Source: Pedobacter sp. FW305-3-2-15-E-R2A2
GTDB taxonomy: Bacteria; Bacteroidota; Bacteroidia; Sphingobacteriales; Sphingobacteriaceae
Direction of reading: 5' to 3'
DNA: 64,000 bases
Assembly: GCF_038446955.1 (NCBI RefSeq)
Contig: NZ_CP151803.1
Span: forward strand, 3,906,001-3,970,000
Shown piece by piece: positions 1-8,783 of this stretch; the stretch's first letter is position 1, and each line of letters starts with the position of its first letter. A program made the translations under genes and the position numbers. The notes beneath the pieces are model-generated. The model was given only the letters and a program-made list of their open reading frames with translations. It was not told the origin of the DNA and did no database searches.

Positions 1-179
1 TTAGAGGCAATCAGGGAGGCGCCGATGGCCCACCAGGTTAAAGAACCTTCGGCTAAAAAATAGTCTTTGGAGTCTGCCGATGCAGTCTTCTTTTTGTAAT
101 AGATCCAGAAACCGTAGGAGGATACGATGACGAAGTAAACGAAAAATACGATGTAATCGTATTTGTGAAGTGAGCTCAT
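1..179 (-). CDS. Sodium/solute symporter (SSS family), N-terminal fragment cut by window edge
   Basis: The minus strand from the ATG at 179 reads 59 codons to the window edge without a stop. The peptide starts MSSLHKYDYIVFFVYF, has one transmembrane helix and a short basic loop (YYKKKTASADSKDYF), then FLAEGSLTWWAIGASLIAS. The SKDYFLA...LTWWAIGASL stretch is the characteristic start of helix 2 in SSS-family Na+/sugar (SglT-like) symporters of Bacteroidota, which couple inward sodium flow to solute uptake at the inner membrane. The substrate cannot be told from 59 residues. The rest of the gene lies left of the window. Confidence 0.8.
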   Translation of the reverse strand, partial: MSSLHKYDYIVFFVYFVIVSSYGFWIYYKKKTASADSKDYFLAEGSLTWWAIGASLIAS

Positions 180-290
180 TGTGGTTTAAATGTTGATTAG
201 CTAGCTAAAATATAAATTTATTTGGCATAACTTTCAGAAAGTAGCAGAAAAGCCAAATAAATTTAAATGCGGGCTTAGGACTGAAGTTGA

Positions 291-1478
291 TCAGGAGGTC
301 GATTCCGGAATCAAAGGCTTTGGTTTATAGACAAATTGCAAATAAACAAGGGCAAGTAAGGTAATTCCTGTACAATAATTGAAAGTAACCGGAATCATCG
401 CCAGGTCATCGATAAACAACCATCCTGCGAGCAATGCGCCTAATCCGATACCGGCTTCCAATGCGATGTACATGGTGGCCATTGCCTTCCCGCGGTGGAG
501 CGGATTACTCAGGTCTACCGTCCAGGCCGTGGCCGTTGGAGATAACATACCTGTGGCAACACCATAGAGTGCTGAAGCTGACATCAGCATCACTGAAGAG
601 TCTGATACGGCGATCCAGAACAGGGAGATGGCCAGCAGGCACAAAGAGATTTTTAATATGATGGCTCTTCCATAACGGTCTGAAGCCTTTCCTGCTACAA
701 AACGGATCAAAAGGGAGGTCAAGGTAAAAACCATAAAAAACAGCCCTTTGTTACTCGTTCCAAGGTGTTTACTCCAGTCGGATATCACAGTAAGGATCGC
801 ACCATAGCTGACATAACTCAGAAAAATGATGATCACCGATGGGATTACCCGCCATTCGATAATGTCTTTTCTGTTGATCTTTAAATGAGCAAATTTAAAT
901 TTCTCTTTATTGGCTAAGGTTTCTTTCATGTTCGCCAGGATCACAATAGACAACAGCGCGAACAGTGAGGAACAATAGAAAAGTATATTGATGGAGTAAT
1001 GATCGGTAATGGTGCTGCCGATTGCAGGTCCGATCGCCAGTCCGGTGCTGAAGCAAACGCCATGAACTCCCATGGCTTCTCCCCATCGGTTAACCGGAAC
1101 AAGGTCTGCAACATAGGCCGCGGTAGCTGTAGGTTTAAATCCGGTAGAAAAGCCATGGATTAACCGCAGAAAAAGGAAGCCAGCAACGGTAGTCAGCAAT
1201 GGATACAGGAAACCGCAGACAAAACAAACGAGTGACCCTACGGCCATCACGGGAACCCGGCCAATGGTATCGGTCAGCTTTCCGCTGAATGGCCTGGATA
1301 TTCCTGCGGTAAGTGTAAATAAGGCAATGATCAATCCTTTATACTCTGCTCCTCCCATATTGCTTAAATAGGCAGGCAATTCAGGAATCAGCATGTTGAA
1401 ACTTGCAGAAAAGAGAAAGGAGCTTAAACAAACAAGTCCAAACTGTAAAGTATAAATGGTATCGGAAGATCGTTGCAT
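291..1478 (-). CDS. MFS transporter (drug/metabolite efflux type)
   Basis: The 395-residue protein has about twelve hydrophobic segments. An MFS motif A (GKLTDTIGR, about residues 66-74) follows helix 2, and a second half-copy (GKASDRYGR) sits in the middle, as in proton-coupled 12-helix antiporters. It is probably an inner-membrane exporter; nothing identifies the substrate. The reading frame stays open upstream to 1814, but that extension is not hydrophobic in MFS fashion and runs into the divergent SDR gene. The ATG at 1478 (MQRSSDT, directly before helix 1) is therefore taken as the start. It is divergent from the SDR gene, with a gap of roughly 90 bp. Confidence 0.85.
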   Translation of the reverse strand: MQRSSDTIYTLQFGLVCLSSFLFSASFNMLIPELPAYLSNMGGAEYKGLIIALFTLTAGISRPFSGKLTDTIGRVPVMAVGSLVCFVCGFLYPLLTTVAGFLFLRLIHGFSTGFKPTATAAYVADLVPVNRWGEAMGVHGVCFSTGLAIGPAIGSTITDHYSINILFYCSSLFALLSIVILANMKETLANKEKFKFAHLKINRKDIIEWRVIPSVIIIFLSYVSYGAILTVISDWSKHLGTSNKGLFFMVFTLTSLLIRFVAGKASDRYGRAIILKISLCLLAISLFWIAVSDSSVMLMSASALYGVATGMLSPTATAWTVDLSNPLHRGKAMATMYIALEAGIGLGALLAGWLFIDDLAMIPVTFNYCTGITLLALVYLQFVYKPKPLIPESTS

Positions 1479-1571
1479 CGGAAAGGAATGGATATCCGCC
1501 AAAGATAGGTAAATATCATTCTTATGAAACCCTTTACCCGACTGATTTGTTACAAAAACAAAGCTATTCAT

Positions 1572-2432
1572 ATGAAAAAGGAACAAGAGAAAAACATCCG
1601 ACCGAAGCAACATCAGGACCGGCAACCGGGATTGGAAACACTGATGAAGCCCGCACCGGAGTATGAACCAGCTGAAAGGAAATTGAAGCTGGAAGGGAAG
1701 GTAGCACTCATTACCGGTGGCGACAGTGGCATTGGCCGTGCAGTAGCGCTCGCTTTTGCGCAGGAAGGTGCCGATGTACTGATCAGTTACCTGAATGAGC
1801 ATGAGGATGCACAAACGACGATAGCTGCTGTCGAGAAAATGGGCCGGAAAGGGATTGCGGTCTCCGGTGATATCTCAAATGAAAAACATTGTAAAAAGCT
1901 TATTAATCAGGTCATCAAAGCATTCGGGCAACTCGATATACTGGTCAACAATGCCGCTGTTCAGTATCCGCAGGATGGTCTGGAAAAGATTACAGCGGCA
2001 CAATTGGAAAAGACTTTCAGAACCAATGTCTTCCCTCATTTTTACCTCAGCAAGGCAGCCCTGAAATACCTTAAAGAAGGAAGTAGTATTATCTGTACCA
2101 CTTCAGTCACCGCTTACCGTGGCAGTGATCATTTAATTGATTATGCGGCGACTAAAAGCGCAATAGCAGGTTTTATCAGGTCGTTGTCGACTGCGCTTGC
2201 TTCAAGGAAAATCAGGGTCAATGGGGTCGCACCGGGACCAATCTGGACTCCGCTTATTCCTGCATCCTTCCCTCCTGCGCATGTAGCCACTTTCGGATCA
2301 GATGTTCCCCTGAAAAGAGCCGGGGAACCAAATGAGGTAGCGCCATGTTATGTCTTCCTCGCTTCTGAAGATGCCAGTTATATGACCGGACAGGTATTGC
2401 ATCCAAATGGCGGTGAGATCATTAACGGATAA
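1572..2432 (+). CDS. SDR family oxidoreductase (YghA / general stress protein 39-like)
   Basis: This is a classical short-chain dehydrogenase/reductase of 286 residues. It shows the Rossmann motif TGGDSGIGRAV, the NNAA motif (VNNAAVQYP), the catalytic Ser (TTSVTAYRG), the YxxxK dyad (DYAATKSA) and the PG motif after it (VNGVAPGPIWTPL). A polar leader of about 40 residues (KKEQEKNIRPKQHQ, then PGLETLMKPAPEYEP) before the Rossmann fold is typical of the YghA/YhdF/GSP39 subgroup, which is often stress-linked and probably uses NADP(H). ATG 1572 is preferred over the upstream in-frame ATG at 1524 because homologues start close to this leader. The substrate is unknown. Confidence 0.88.
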   Translation: MKKEQEKNIRPKQHQDRQPGLETLMKPAPEYEPAERKLKLEGKVALITGGDSGIGRAVALAFAQEGADVLISYLNEHEDAQTTIAAVEKMGRKGIAVSGDISNEKHCKKLINQVIKAFGQLDILVNNAAVQYPQDGLEKITAAQLEKTFRTNVFPHFYLSKAALKYLKEGSSIICTTSVTAYRGSDHLIDYAATKSAIAGFIRSLSTALASRKIRVNGVAPGPIWTPLIPASFPPAHVATFGSDVPLKRAGEPNEVAPCYVFLASEDASYMTGQVLHPNGGEIING

Positions 2433-2547
2433 ATCTATTATTGTTAGCATATTTTATTTTTTAATACTAAAATAATTAGTAATATTGTATCTCCGTTATT
2501 CAACGATACCGAACGGAAAGGTCAGGAATTAATTTAGCTTAAAAAAT

Positions 2548-3405
2548 ATGGTAAGAGTAAGTGATTTGCTTTATGGAAATGTAGAACTGCCTGCAGTTTT
2601 TGAAGATTTATTGGCTACTGCGGCGATGAAGCGACTTGCCGGAATCCATCATAGTGGCGCCATATTTTTAGTAAACCCGGATCTGAGCCACTCCCGCCTG
2701 GAACATTCCATCGGGGTGATGCTGCTCATCCGCATGCTTGGAGGTACCGAGCTGGAGCAGATTGCCGGATTGCTGCATGATGTTTCTCATACCGTCTTTT
2801 CACATGTAGGAGATTATGTATTTCAAAACAGGGAAGAGAATTATCATGAAGAAATGTTTGCCGAGATACTGATGAATTCTGATATACCTGCGGTGCTGAT
2901 TAAACATGGTTATCACGTGGATCAGATCCTTGACGGATCCTTTTCTATCCTGGAGCAACCCATACCCCATTTATGTGCAGACCGCCTGGATTATACTTTA
3001 AGGGATTCTTTACATGCAGGATTGATCAGCAGGCCTGCAGCGAAACTATTTTTAGAACACATCAGGGTTCATGAAGGTAAATTAGTGGTCACCGACGAGG
3101 CACAGGTCGATTGGATCAACCATCTTTTTGAGCGTTTGAATCAGGAAGTCTTTAACCTCCCACTCCACCTTTATGCCAATCAGGAAATGGCGGTATTGAT
3201 TCGTGACTTTCTAAAGAATGGTTTTTTAAATGAAGCTGATCTATTTAAAGATGATACTTTTCTACTGAATAAGATCCGAAGCATTGCCTTAGGTTATGAA
3301 GCTATAAAGTCCATTAAACTTCAGAAAGGTTATCCTGCTTTTTTGAAAAAGGGCTCCGGGCTAAAAACTAAACTCCGGAACCTGAAGGCGATCTTATCTA
3401 TTTAA
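2548..3405 (+). CDS. HD-domain metal-dependent phosphohydrolase
   Basis: The 285-residue protein is of the SAMHD1/dGTPase-like HD type. The metal-binding signature is complete: H in SHSRLEHSIGV (H48 or H53), the HD pair in GLLHDVSHTVFSH (H77-D78), and the distal D in CADRLDYTLRD (D145/D148). Family members hydrolyse phosphoesters, often (d)NTPs or related nucleotides; the substrate here is not known. It is cytoplasmic, with no signal peptide. It stands alone on this strand and its 3' end overlaps the convergent lipoprotein gene by 8 bp. Confidence 0.85.
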   Translation: MVRVSDLLYGNVELPAVFEDLLATAAMKRLAGIHHSGAIFLVNPDLSHSRLEHSIGVMLLIRMLGGTELEQIAGLLHDVSHTVFSHVGDYVFQNREENYHEEMFAEILMNSDIPAVLIKHGYHVDQILDGSFSILEQPIPHLCADRLDYTLRDSLHAGLISRPAAKLFLEHIRVHEGKLVVTDEAQVDWINHLFERLNQEVFNLPLHLYANQEMAVLIRDFLKNGFLNEADLFKDDTFLLNKIRSIALGYEAIKSIKLQKGYPAFLKKGSGLKTKLRNLKAILSI

Positions 3406-4150
3406 CTTCTTTTTTCTTTCCGCCGAGGTTCACTACTGCACCTACTGTAAAGATGGAATTGCCTGCATTCATGAATTTGCGGCTTTTTAAGCCAAAATTA
3501 CCGCTGGTGGTATATTGGAGTTGAACAGCATCACTTAAACGCATCCTGGTGAAGAAAATGGGCTCTATGAACATGTTGTCTTCTTTAGGTTGAGCTACAT
3601 CGTTGCTCAGGAAGGTATCCATCTTCACATGACTGATCCGGAGTGCAGTTCCATAATTTAAAGGAAAATTGGTTCCAAACAGGCGGAAGTTGCTGTTTTT
3701 CTTGGAGCTGTAATTTACCTGTAAGAAGGTTTTGGTGTAGGTGAATTCCTCCGCAATATTTTTGGTCAGCACCTTATTGTCGTCATACTCTCTGAAATTA
3801 CGGTCGGTACTGCCACCACCATAACCTACATATAATTCGATAATCCTGTTGTTGTCCGGACCAAAGGTGTCAAAATATCCCCCGCCAATCTCTATGGATT
3901 TATTGCGGTAATCTTTTGTTGTTCTCTCCTTGTTCAAATAGGCACCGCTAAATAAGACACCAAGGTGATTGGAAATTGCATAGGCACCATTGATACTGGC
4001 ATTACCTCTGGGGGTAATGTGCGCACCTCCGCTAAACTCCCCCTTTTGACTCAACATCGGTGTGTTCGGAACGTTCGGCATATATACAGAAGAACAGGAG
4101 CTGAATAAAATCAGCAGGAAAAAGAAAGGATATATAAATGGTTTATTCAT
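3398..4150 (-). CDS. Predicted outer-membrane lipoprotein, beta-rich
   Basis: From ATG 4150 the product is 250 residues with a lipoprotein signal (MNKPFIYPFFFLLILFSSC, the lipobox Cys at about residue 19) followed by SSVYMPNVPNTP. The remainder is rich in alternating short strands, aromatic residues and Gly/Asn turns (GGAHITPRGNASINGAYAIS), as in the small OmpA/porin-like barrels or surface lipoproteins common in Sphingobacteriia. No named family was recognised. The frame is open to 4228, but the extra 26 residues carry no export signal. The stop codon overlaps the HD gene. Confidence 0.7.
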   Translation of the reverse strand: MNKPFIYPFFFLLILFSSCSSVYMPNVPNTPMLSQKGEFSGGAHITPRGNASINGAYAISNHLGVLFSGAYLNKERTTKDYRNKSIEIGGGYFDTFGPDNNRIIELYVGYGGGSTDRNFREYDDNKVLTKNIAEEFTYTKTFLQVNYSSKKNSNFRLFGTNFPLNYGTALRISHVKMDTFLSNDVAQPKEDNMFIEPIFFTRMRLSDAVQLQYTTSGNFGLKSRKFMNAGNSIFTVGAVVNLGGKKKEVK

Positions 4151-4306
4151 AACTGCAGATTCGTTAACAAAACAATAATCAAACGTGATTTTTGATGCTA
4201 AATTTTCTAAACATAGGAAATTACACACAAAAAACCGTTGTTAAATGTGCTTTCACACTGAGAGTTAAGCTCCTACTGCTCTTGATTAGCTTTCATAAAA
4301 AGCAGA

Positions 4307-4322
4307 GTAACAGCGCTGTTAC
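4307..4322. repeat. 16-bp perfect inverted repeat between lipoprotein and DUF2784 genes
   Basis: GTAACAGC is directly followed by its reverse complement GCTGTTAC just beyond the stop of the DUF2784 gene. There is no loop and no T tract, so it is not a textbook terminator. It may be a regulatory palindrome, or simply the 3' structure of the ABC/DUF2784 transcript. Confidence 0.35.
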
Positions 4323-4327
4323 CAAGT

Positions 4328-4717
4328 TCAGTTAGACTTTGCTTTTAGCTTTGATTTTTTACTAAAAAAGTTCAGATAAACAGAGATGATGATGGATAAA
4401 AGAAAAGAACCCGCGGTAAGCACATCGATCAGATTTGCATCAACCGATTGGCCGCTGATCTTGTCCGCATAATATTTAACGAATGAATTGGGTAGATTTT
4501 GTTCTCCGAGTTGTGCTTTTACCTGCCATTGCCAATCCGTTACCGGGCAATAACCGATCCCGTACCAGATGCCCAGAATCAGCCAGCAAGCCAGGGTAAC
4601 CGCGACTCCATATAAATGAAGTCTTCTGGTTGACCGAAATGCCCAGGCAAAAAGATTGAAACCAATAATCAACAGATGAACAAGGGTATATATAAAATCT
4701 AAAACATTCAGGCTCAT
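4328..4717 (-). CDS. DUF2784 family membrane protein
   Basis: The 129-residue protein has four predicted transmembrane helices. The family signature sits in the middle: W-Y-G-x-G-Y-C-P-V-T-D-W-Q-W, followed by the LG...LPNSFVKYYADKI loop. DUF2784 proteins are inner-membrane proteins of unknown function. The start ATG at 4717 directly abuts the stop codon of the upstream ABC permease, so the gene is almost certainly co-transcribed and translationally coupled with the permease and its ATPase. Confidence 0.8.
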   Translation of the reverse strand: MSLNVLDFIYTLVHLLIIGFNLFAWAFRSTRRLHLYGVAVTLACWLILGIWYGIGYCPVTDWQWQVKAQLGEQNLPNSFVKYYADKISGQSVDANLIDVLTAGSFLLSIIISVYLNFFSKKSKLKAKSN

Positions 4718-7291
4718 TTACGCTTCTTTTCTTAAAATTTCCAATGGAGGATGGTTAAGGACACTCCTGCTGCTATAAATCCCCGTCACCATCACCAATA
4801 GCGGAATAGCCATAAAAAATGCGATTAAAGGCAAAACATCCGGAGCAAAGGTAGCATTTAAGCTAAAGGCGGCAACTGCCCAGCTGGCTGCTAGTGCGAG
4901 AATGATTCCTGCTGCCGAAGCCAGGACCCCCAAAAATAAATATTCCAGTGCAGTGATGGTCAGAATTTGTCTCCTATTAGCTCCCATTGTTCTCAATAAA
5001 ACGCTTTCTCTCAATCGTTGCCCCTTACTACTCATCACCGCTGACAAGAGTACAATCCAACCGGTTACCATACTGAAGCCTGCCATAAAACGAATCACAA
5101 AATTAATCTTAGTAAGCAGATCATTAAGTATTTGCAAGATCATACCTAAATTAATAATAGACACATTCGGAAAGCTTTTAACTACGGCAACCTGAAAATC
5201 AGCAGATACTTTTTCATTAGGCACATGCGTCATCAGGACATAAAATTGCGGTGCCTGTTCCAATGCTCCTGTCGGGAACACCACCCTGAAATTAGGTTGA
5301 ACCGTATTCCAATCTACCATTCTCAAACTTCCAATTTCCGTGGGCAATAACAAGCCCTGCACATTGAAAACAATTTTATCGCCAACTTTTACATTGATCC
5401 TTTCGGCATAGCCCTTTTCCAACGAGATTTTAATGGCTCCTCCTGCGGGTGTCGTACCCGTCCATTTTCCTCCCACCAGCTCTTCTGTCGCCCTCAAATC
5501 AGCCTGATAAGTGGCACGGATTTCTCCTCTGAAGGCGCGCAATGCCGAGTTGCCATTTTTTTGCTGCAGACTATCTGCTTTATCCAAATCCTCAGCGGTT
5601 TTGCCATTGATCTCTTCAATCCTCATCGTTACAATGGGCACCTGGCCCAGCACCGGTAATTTATGCTGCCTCGTTAAATTCGCCAATGCTTCCTTCTGAC
5701 TGGTTTGAATGTCAAACAGCACCATATTAGATTGCGACGCATCAGAAGAAAGGGAAACCTTGTTCAGCAAAACACCCTGTACAAGGTAAAGTGTCACGAT
5801 AAAAACAGTGGATAGACCTATCGACACTGTTAGCATTAAAGTCTGGTTATTGGGCCGGTAAAGATTCGCAAACCCTTGTCGCCATAAATAGTTCATCGTA
5901 TCCGGAATGGACTTTCTTAAAATCAGCATGAGCAGTTTTGAAAGCCCGGCGAGTAAAAGAAAAGCGATCAGAATCCCCAGCATAAACACCAATGCCTCTA
6001 CCCATCCATTCATTTGCAGATACGTAAATCCATAAACAAACAAGACAATCACACCATAAACCATCCATTTTAAAGGGTCCCGCTTCGCGGTAACAGAATC
6101 AAAAGAGACCCTGATGGCATTTAAAGGGGAAATATTCCGGACCGAAAGTAAGGACGGCAGGGCGAATAAAATGGAAATGATCAGTCCTATAGCCAGCCCC
6201 TGTGCGATTGCCATCCATGAAATCTGCATGCTAATCTCTATTGGGATAAAATCCTGTAAGATCAAAGGTAAGGCGAATTGCACCAGGGTCCCCAACAAGG
6301 CACCAGCGACGGCGCCAATAAAACCGATCACGGCAATTTGAATCAGGTAAATGAGAAAGGCTTCTCCCGCATTTAAGCCCAGGCATCTTAAAGTGGCAAT
6401 GGTACCCAATTTTTCTTTAATATAAACATGAATGGCGCTTCCTACTCCAACGCAACCCAATAAAAGAGCGATAAAACCAGATAGTGCCAGAAATTTATTC
6501 AAATTCCCAAACGCCCTCCCGGTACTTGCTTTTTTGGTGGCCACAGTTTCATGATCCAGCCCTTCTTTATTAAAAAGTCGCTGATGACGTTTCAGGTCCC
6601 GTTCTACGGAAGCCACCCGATCATACTTATAAAAATAGCGGTATTGAATTCTGCTGCCCAGCTGATTTAATCCTGTTTGTTCCAGATATTGAAGCGGAAT
6701 ATATACAACCGGGGTAACCGTACTGGCAATTCCACTTTGTCCGGGAACGCTTTCCAGGTTTCCGGCAATCGCAAAATGGAGCGCTCCGATCTTAATGGAA
6801 TCCCCTACTGCCGCATTAAACTGCAACATTAGTGTTTTGTCTACCAAAGCATTTCTGTCCTGTTTGAAAGTTTGGGCAGCAGCAACAGGGCTCGTTTCTA
6901 TTGTTCCATAAAAAGGATAATTTCCTTCCAGCGCTCTCACCTGAATCAGCCTGCTTCCGGCCCCTTTTATAAAATAAACCATGGAGACAAAGTTTCTTTC
7001 CTGGGCCCGTTGTTGTCCGAGGGTATCCAATAAAGCCACAACAGCCTCTTTTGGTGCCCTACGACTTTCTATCACTAAATCTGCACCAGTTAATTCTTTT
7101 GCCTGATTGTCTATGTCTCGTTGAAGGTTATCCCTGAAAGAATAGACGGCTACCAATGCCGCAATTCCCAATACGATGGAAGAGATAAAAAGAAAAAGTC
7201 TGGATCTGTTTTTCCGGCTGTCTCTCCAGGCCATCTTTAACAGCCAGGCGTAGTTTACCGTTCTTTTGATATCGAATTTCTGATCAGGCAT
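4718..7291 (-). CDS. ABC transporter permease, FtsX/YbbP-type with two FtsX domains
   Basis: The 857-residue permease begins with a cytoplasmic stretch (AWRDSRKNRSRL) and TM1 (FLFISSIVLGIAALVAVYSF). A large periplasmic domain follows, then an FtsX core near residues 265-390, a central helix cluster at about 405-460, a second periplasmic domain and a second FtsX core near the C terminus (about 740-850, ending in SRSVLNHPPLEILRKEA). This is the YbbP layout. Such type VII/MacB-superfamily transporters act mechanically at the inner membrane on lipids, lipoproteins or ligands rather than as classic pumps. It overlaps the ATPase gene by 8 bp. Confidence 0.9.
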   Translation of the reverse strand: MPDQKFDIKRTVNYAWLLKMAWRDSRKNRSRLFLFISSIVLGIAALVAVYSFRDNLQRDIDNQAKELTGADLVIESRRAPKEAVVALLDTLGQQRAQERNFVSMVYFIKGAGSRLIQVRALEGNYPFYGTIETSPVAAAQTFKQDRNALVDKTLMLQFNAAVGDSIKIGALHFAIAGNLESVPGQSGIASTVTPVVYIPLQYLEQTGLNQLGSRIQYRYFYKYDRVASVERDLKRHQRLFNKEGLDHETVATKKASTGRAFGNLNKFLALSGFIALLLGCVGVGSAIHVYIKEKLGTIATLRCLGLNAGEAFLIYLIQIAVIGFIGAVAGALLGTLVQFALPLILQDFIPIEISMQISWMAIAQGLAIGLIISILFALPSLLSVRNISPLNAIRVSFDSVTAKRDPLKWMVYGVIVLFVYGFTYLQMNGWVEALVFMLGILIAFLLLAGLSKLLMLILRKSIPDTMNYLWRQGFANLYRPNNQTLMLTVSIGLSTVFIVTLYLVQGVLLNKVSLSSDASQSNMVLFDIQTSQKEALANLTRQHKLPVLGQVPIVTMRIEEINGKTAEDLDKADSLQQKNGNSALRAFRGEIRATYQADLRATEELVGGKWTGTTPAGGAIKISLEKGYAERINVKVGDKIVFNVQGLLLPTEIGSLRMVDWNTVQPNFRVVFPTGALEQAPQFYVLMTHVPNEKVSADFQVAVVKSFPNVSIINLGMILQILNDLLTKINFVIRFMAGFSMVTGWIVLLSAVMSSKGQRLRESVLLRTMGANRRQILTITALEYLFLGVLASAAGIILALAASWAVAAFSLNATFAPDVLPLIAFFMAIPLLVMVTGIYSSRSVLNHPPLEILRKEA

Positions 7292-7973
7292 GGCTCAATT
7301 CTAAGTCTGAGATGATGACACCACCTTTTAATTTGATCATCCTGTTGGTTTTCCCCGCAAGGTCCAGGTCGTGAGTAACGATCACCAGTGTTGTCCCGGC
7401 TTCCCTGTTCAGATCAAACATGAGCTTGACGACTTTATCACTCGTTTCAGCATCCAGATTTCCTGTGGGTTCATCGGCAAAAAGTATGGCCGGTTTATTG
7501 GAAAATGCCCGCGCTAGGGATACACGTTGCTGTTCTCCTCCAGAGAGTTGAATGGGATAATGTCCGGAACGATCGGCAAGGCCAACCTTATCCAGTAAAT
7601 CCATCGCATGGCTTTTAATATTTTTCTCTCCCCTCAACTCCAGTGGCACCATCACATTTTCTAAGGCCGTGAGTGTAGGCAGGAGTTGGAAATTCTGAAA
7701 AATGAATCCTACATATTTGTTTCTCACCGCCGCACGCTGATCTTCAGTTAACTGATCTAATGTTACTTGGTTCAGCTCGACACTACCTGAGCTTGAACGG
7801 TCCAATCCTGCACAAAGGCCTAATAAAGTTGTTTTTCCACTTCCTGATGGCCCTGTGATGGAAACTGTAGATCCTGTTTGAATAGAAAAGCTGATCTTGT
7901 CCAGTACGGTGAGCTGATGCCCCGCGTTTTGATAAATTTTACTTACGTTTCGAATGTTAAGGATATTTTCCAC
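7284..7973 (-). CDS. ABC transporter ATP-binding protein, YbbA/LolD-type
   Basis: The 229-residue ABC ATPase carries Walker A (GPSGSGKTTL), a Q-loop (FIFQNFQLLP), the signature LSGGEQQRVSLARAF, Walker B (AILFADEPTGNLD) and the H-switch (VIVTHD). The LDAETSDKVVKLMFDLNREAGTTL region is typical of the MacB/LolD/YbbA subgroup that partners FtsX-like permeases. It is the first gene of the ATPase-permease-DUF2784 run and is divergent from the TesA-like esterase, the same neighbourhood as E. coli tesA-ybbA-ybbP. Confidence 0.92.
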   Translation of the reverse strand: MENILNIRNVSKIYQNAGHQLTVLDKISFSIQTGSTVSITGPSGSGKTTLLGLCAGLDRSSSGSVELNQVTLDQLTEDQRAAVRNKYVGFIFQNFQLLPTLTALENVMVPLELRGEKNIKSHAMDLLDKVGLADRSGHYPIQLSGGEQQRVSLARAFSNKPAILFADEPTGNLDAETSDKVVKLMFDLNREAGTTLVIVTHDLDLAGKTNRMIKLKGGVIISDLELSHA

Positions 7974-8047
7974 GGGCGGAGTTCTTTTTGTTTAAATATA
8001 CACGCTATCGGCAATATTGACTATATTCAGACCCTTATTCAACACAT

Positions 8048-8755
8048 ATGTTACGTCATTATTTTGTAAGTTCTATCGTTTTAACAACGCTGTTTTCCAT
8101 CGCATCCTTGTTTTCATCCTGTGGTGGCGGACAAGGAAATGAGCAGTCCGGAAATGAAAAAGCGGTTTCAACGAAACCCACAGAAAAGAAAACCGACGAT
8201 CAAGCGGCAAAGAAGATCCTTTTTTTCGGAACGAGTCTAACTGCAGGTTATGGTCTTGATGTGACGGAAGCTTTTCCAGCGTTGATTCAGCACAAGATCG
8301 ATTCCCTGAAATTGCCTTATAAAGTGGTCAATGCAGGATTAAGCGGAGAAACTTCTGCCGCAGGAAAAACCAGGATCGACTGGTTGTTGAAACAGCCTTT
8401 TGACATTATTGTCTTAGAGCTCGGTGCGAATGACGGATTAAGGGGACTTCCGCTGACTGAAACAAAAGATAATCTTCAGCAAATTACCGATAAGGTGAAA
8501 AAGAAATATCCTCAGGTCAGATTTGTACTTGCAGGAATGCAAATCCCACCGAGTATGGGGGCTGAATATGCACAGGAATTCAAATCCATCTTCCCGGAGT
8601 TGGCCAGGAAAAACAATATGGTATTGGTCCCTTTCCTGCTACAAGGTGTTGGTGGTGTGCCTAAACTTAACCAGAAAGACGGGATTCATCCTACAGTTGA
8701 GGGGCAAAAAATTCTGGCAGAAAATGTATGGGCCCAGCTAAAAGGGCTTTTGTAA
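8048..8755 (+). CDS. GDSL/SGNH esterase, TesA-like, as a lipoprotein
   Basis: The 235-residue protein has a lipoprotein signal (lipobox LFSSC, Cys25) and a low-complexity Lys/Glu linker to about residue 53. The SGNH hydrolase follows: block I FFGTSLTAG (Ser63), block II GLSGETSAAG (Gly), block III ELGANDGLRG (Asn129) and block V DGIHPTVEG (Asp211/His214). Block III and the overall spacing match TesA-type arylesterase/lysophospholipase. The protein probably acts on lysophospholipid or acyl esters, membrane-anchored in the envelope. It is divergent from the YbbA-like ATPase. Confidence 0.9.
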   Translation: MLRHYFVSSIVLTTLFSIASLFSSCGGGQGNEQSGNEKAVSTKPTEKKTDDQAAKKILFFGTSLTAGYGLDVTEAFPALIQHKIDSLKLPYKVVNAGLSGETSAAGKTRIDWLLKQPFDIIVLELGANDGLRGLPLTETKDNLQQITDKVKKKYPQVRFVLAGMQIPPSMGAEYAQEFKSIFPELARKNNMVLVPFLLQGVGGVPKLNQKDGIHPTVEGQKILAENVWAQLKGLL

Positions 8756-8783
8756 AGAAATGAGGGAATTCCAATAAAAAACT

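Noticed and set aside
1479..1814. N-terminal extension of the MFS protein to 1814
   Set aside because: The extra residues carry no MFS features and overlap the divergent SDR gene start.
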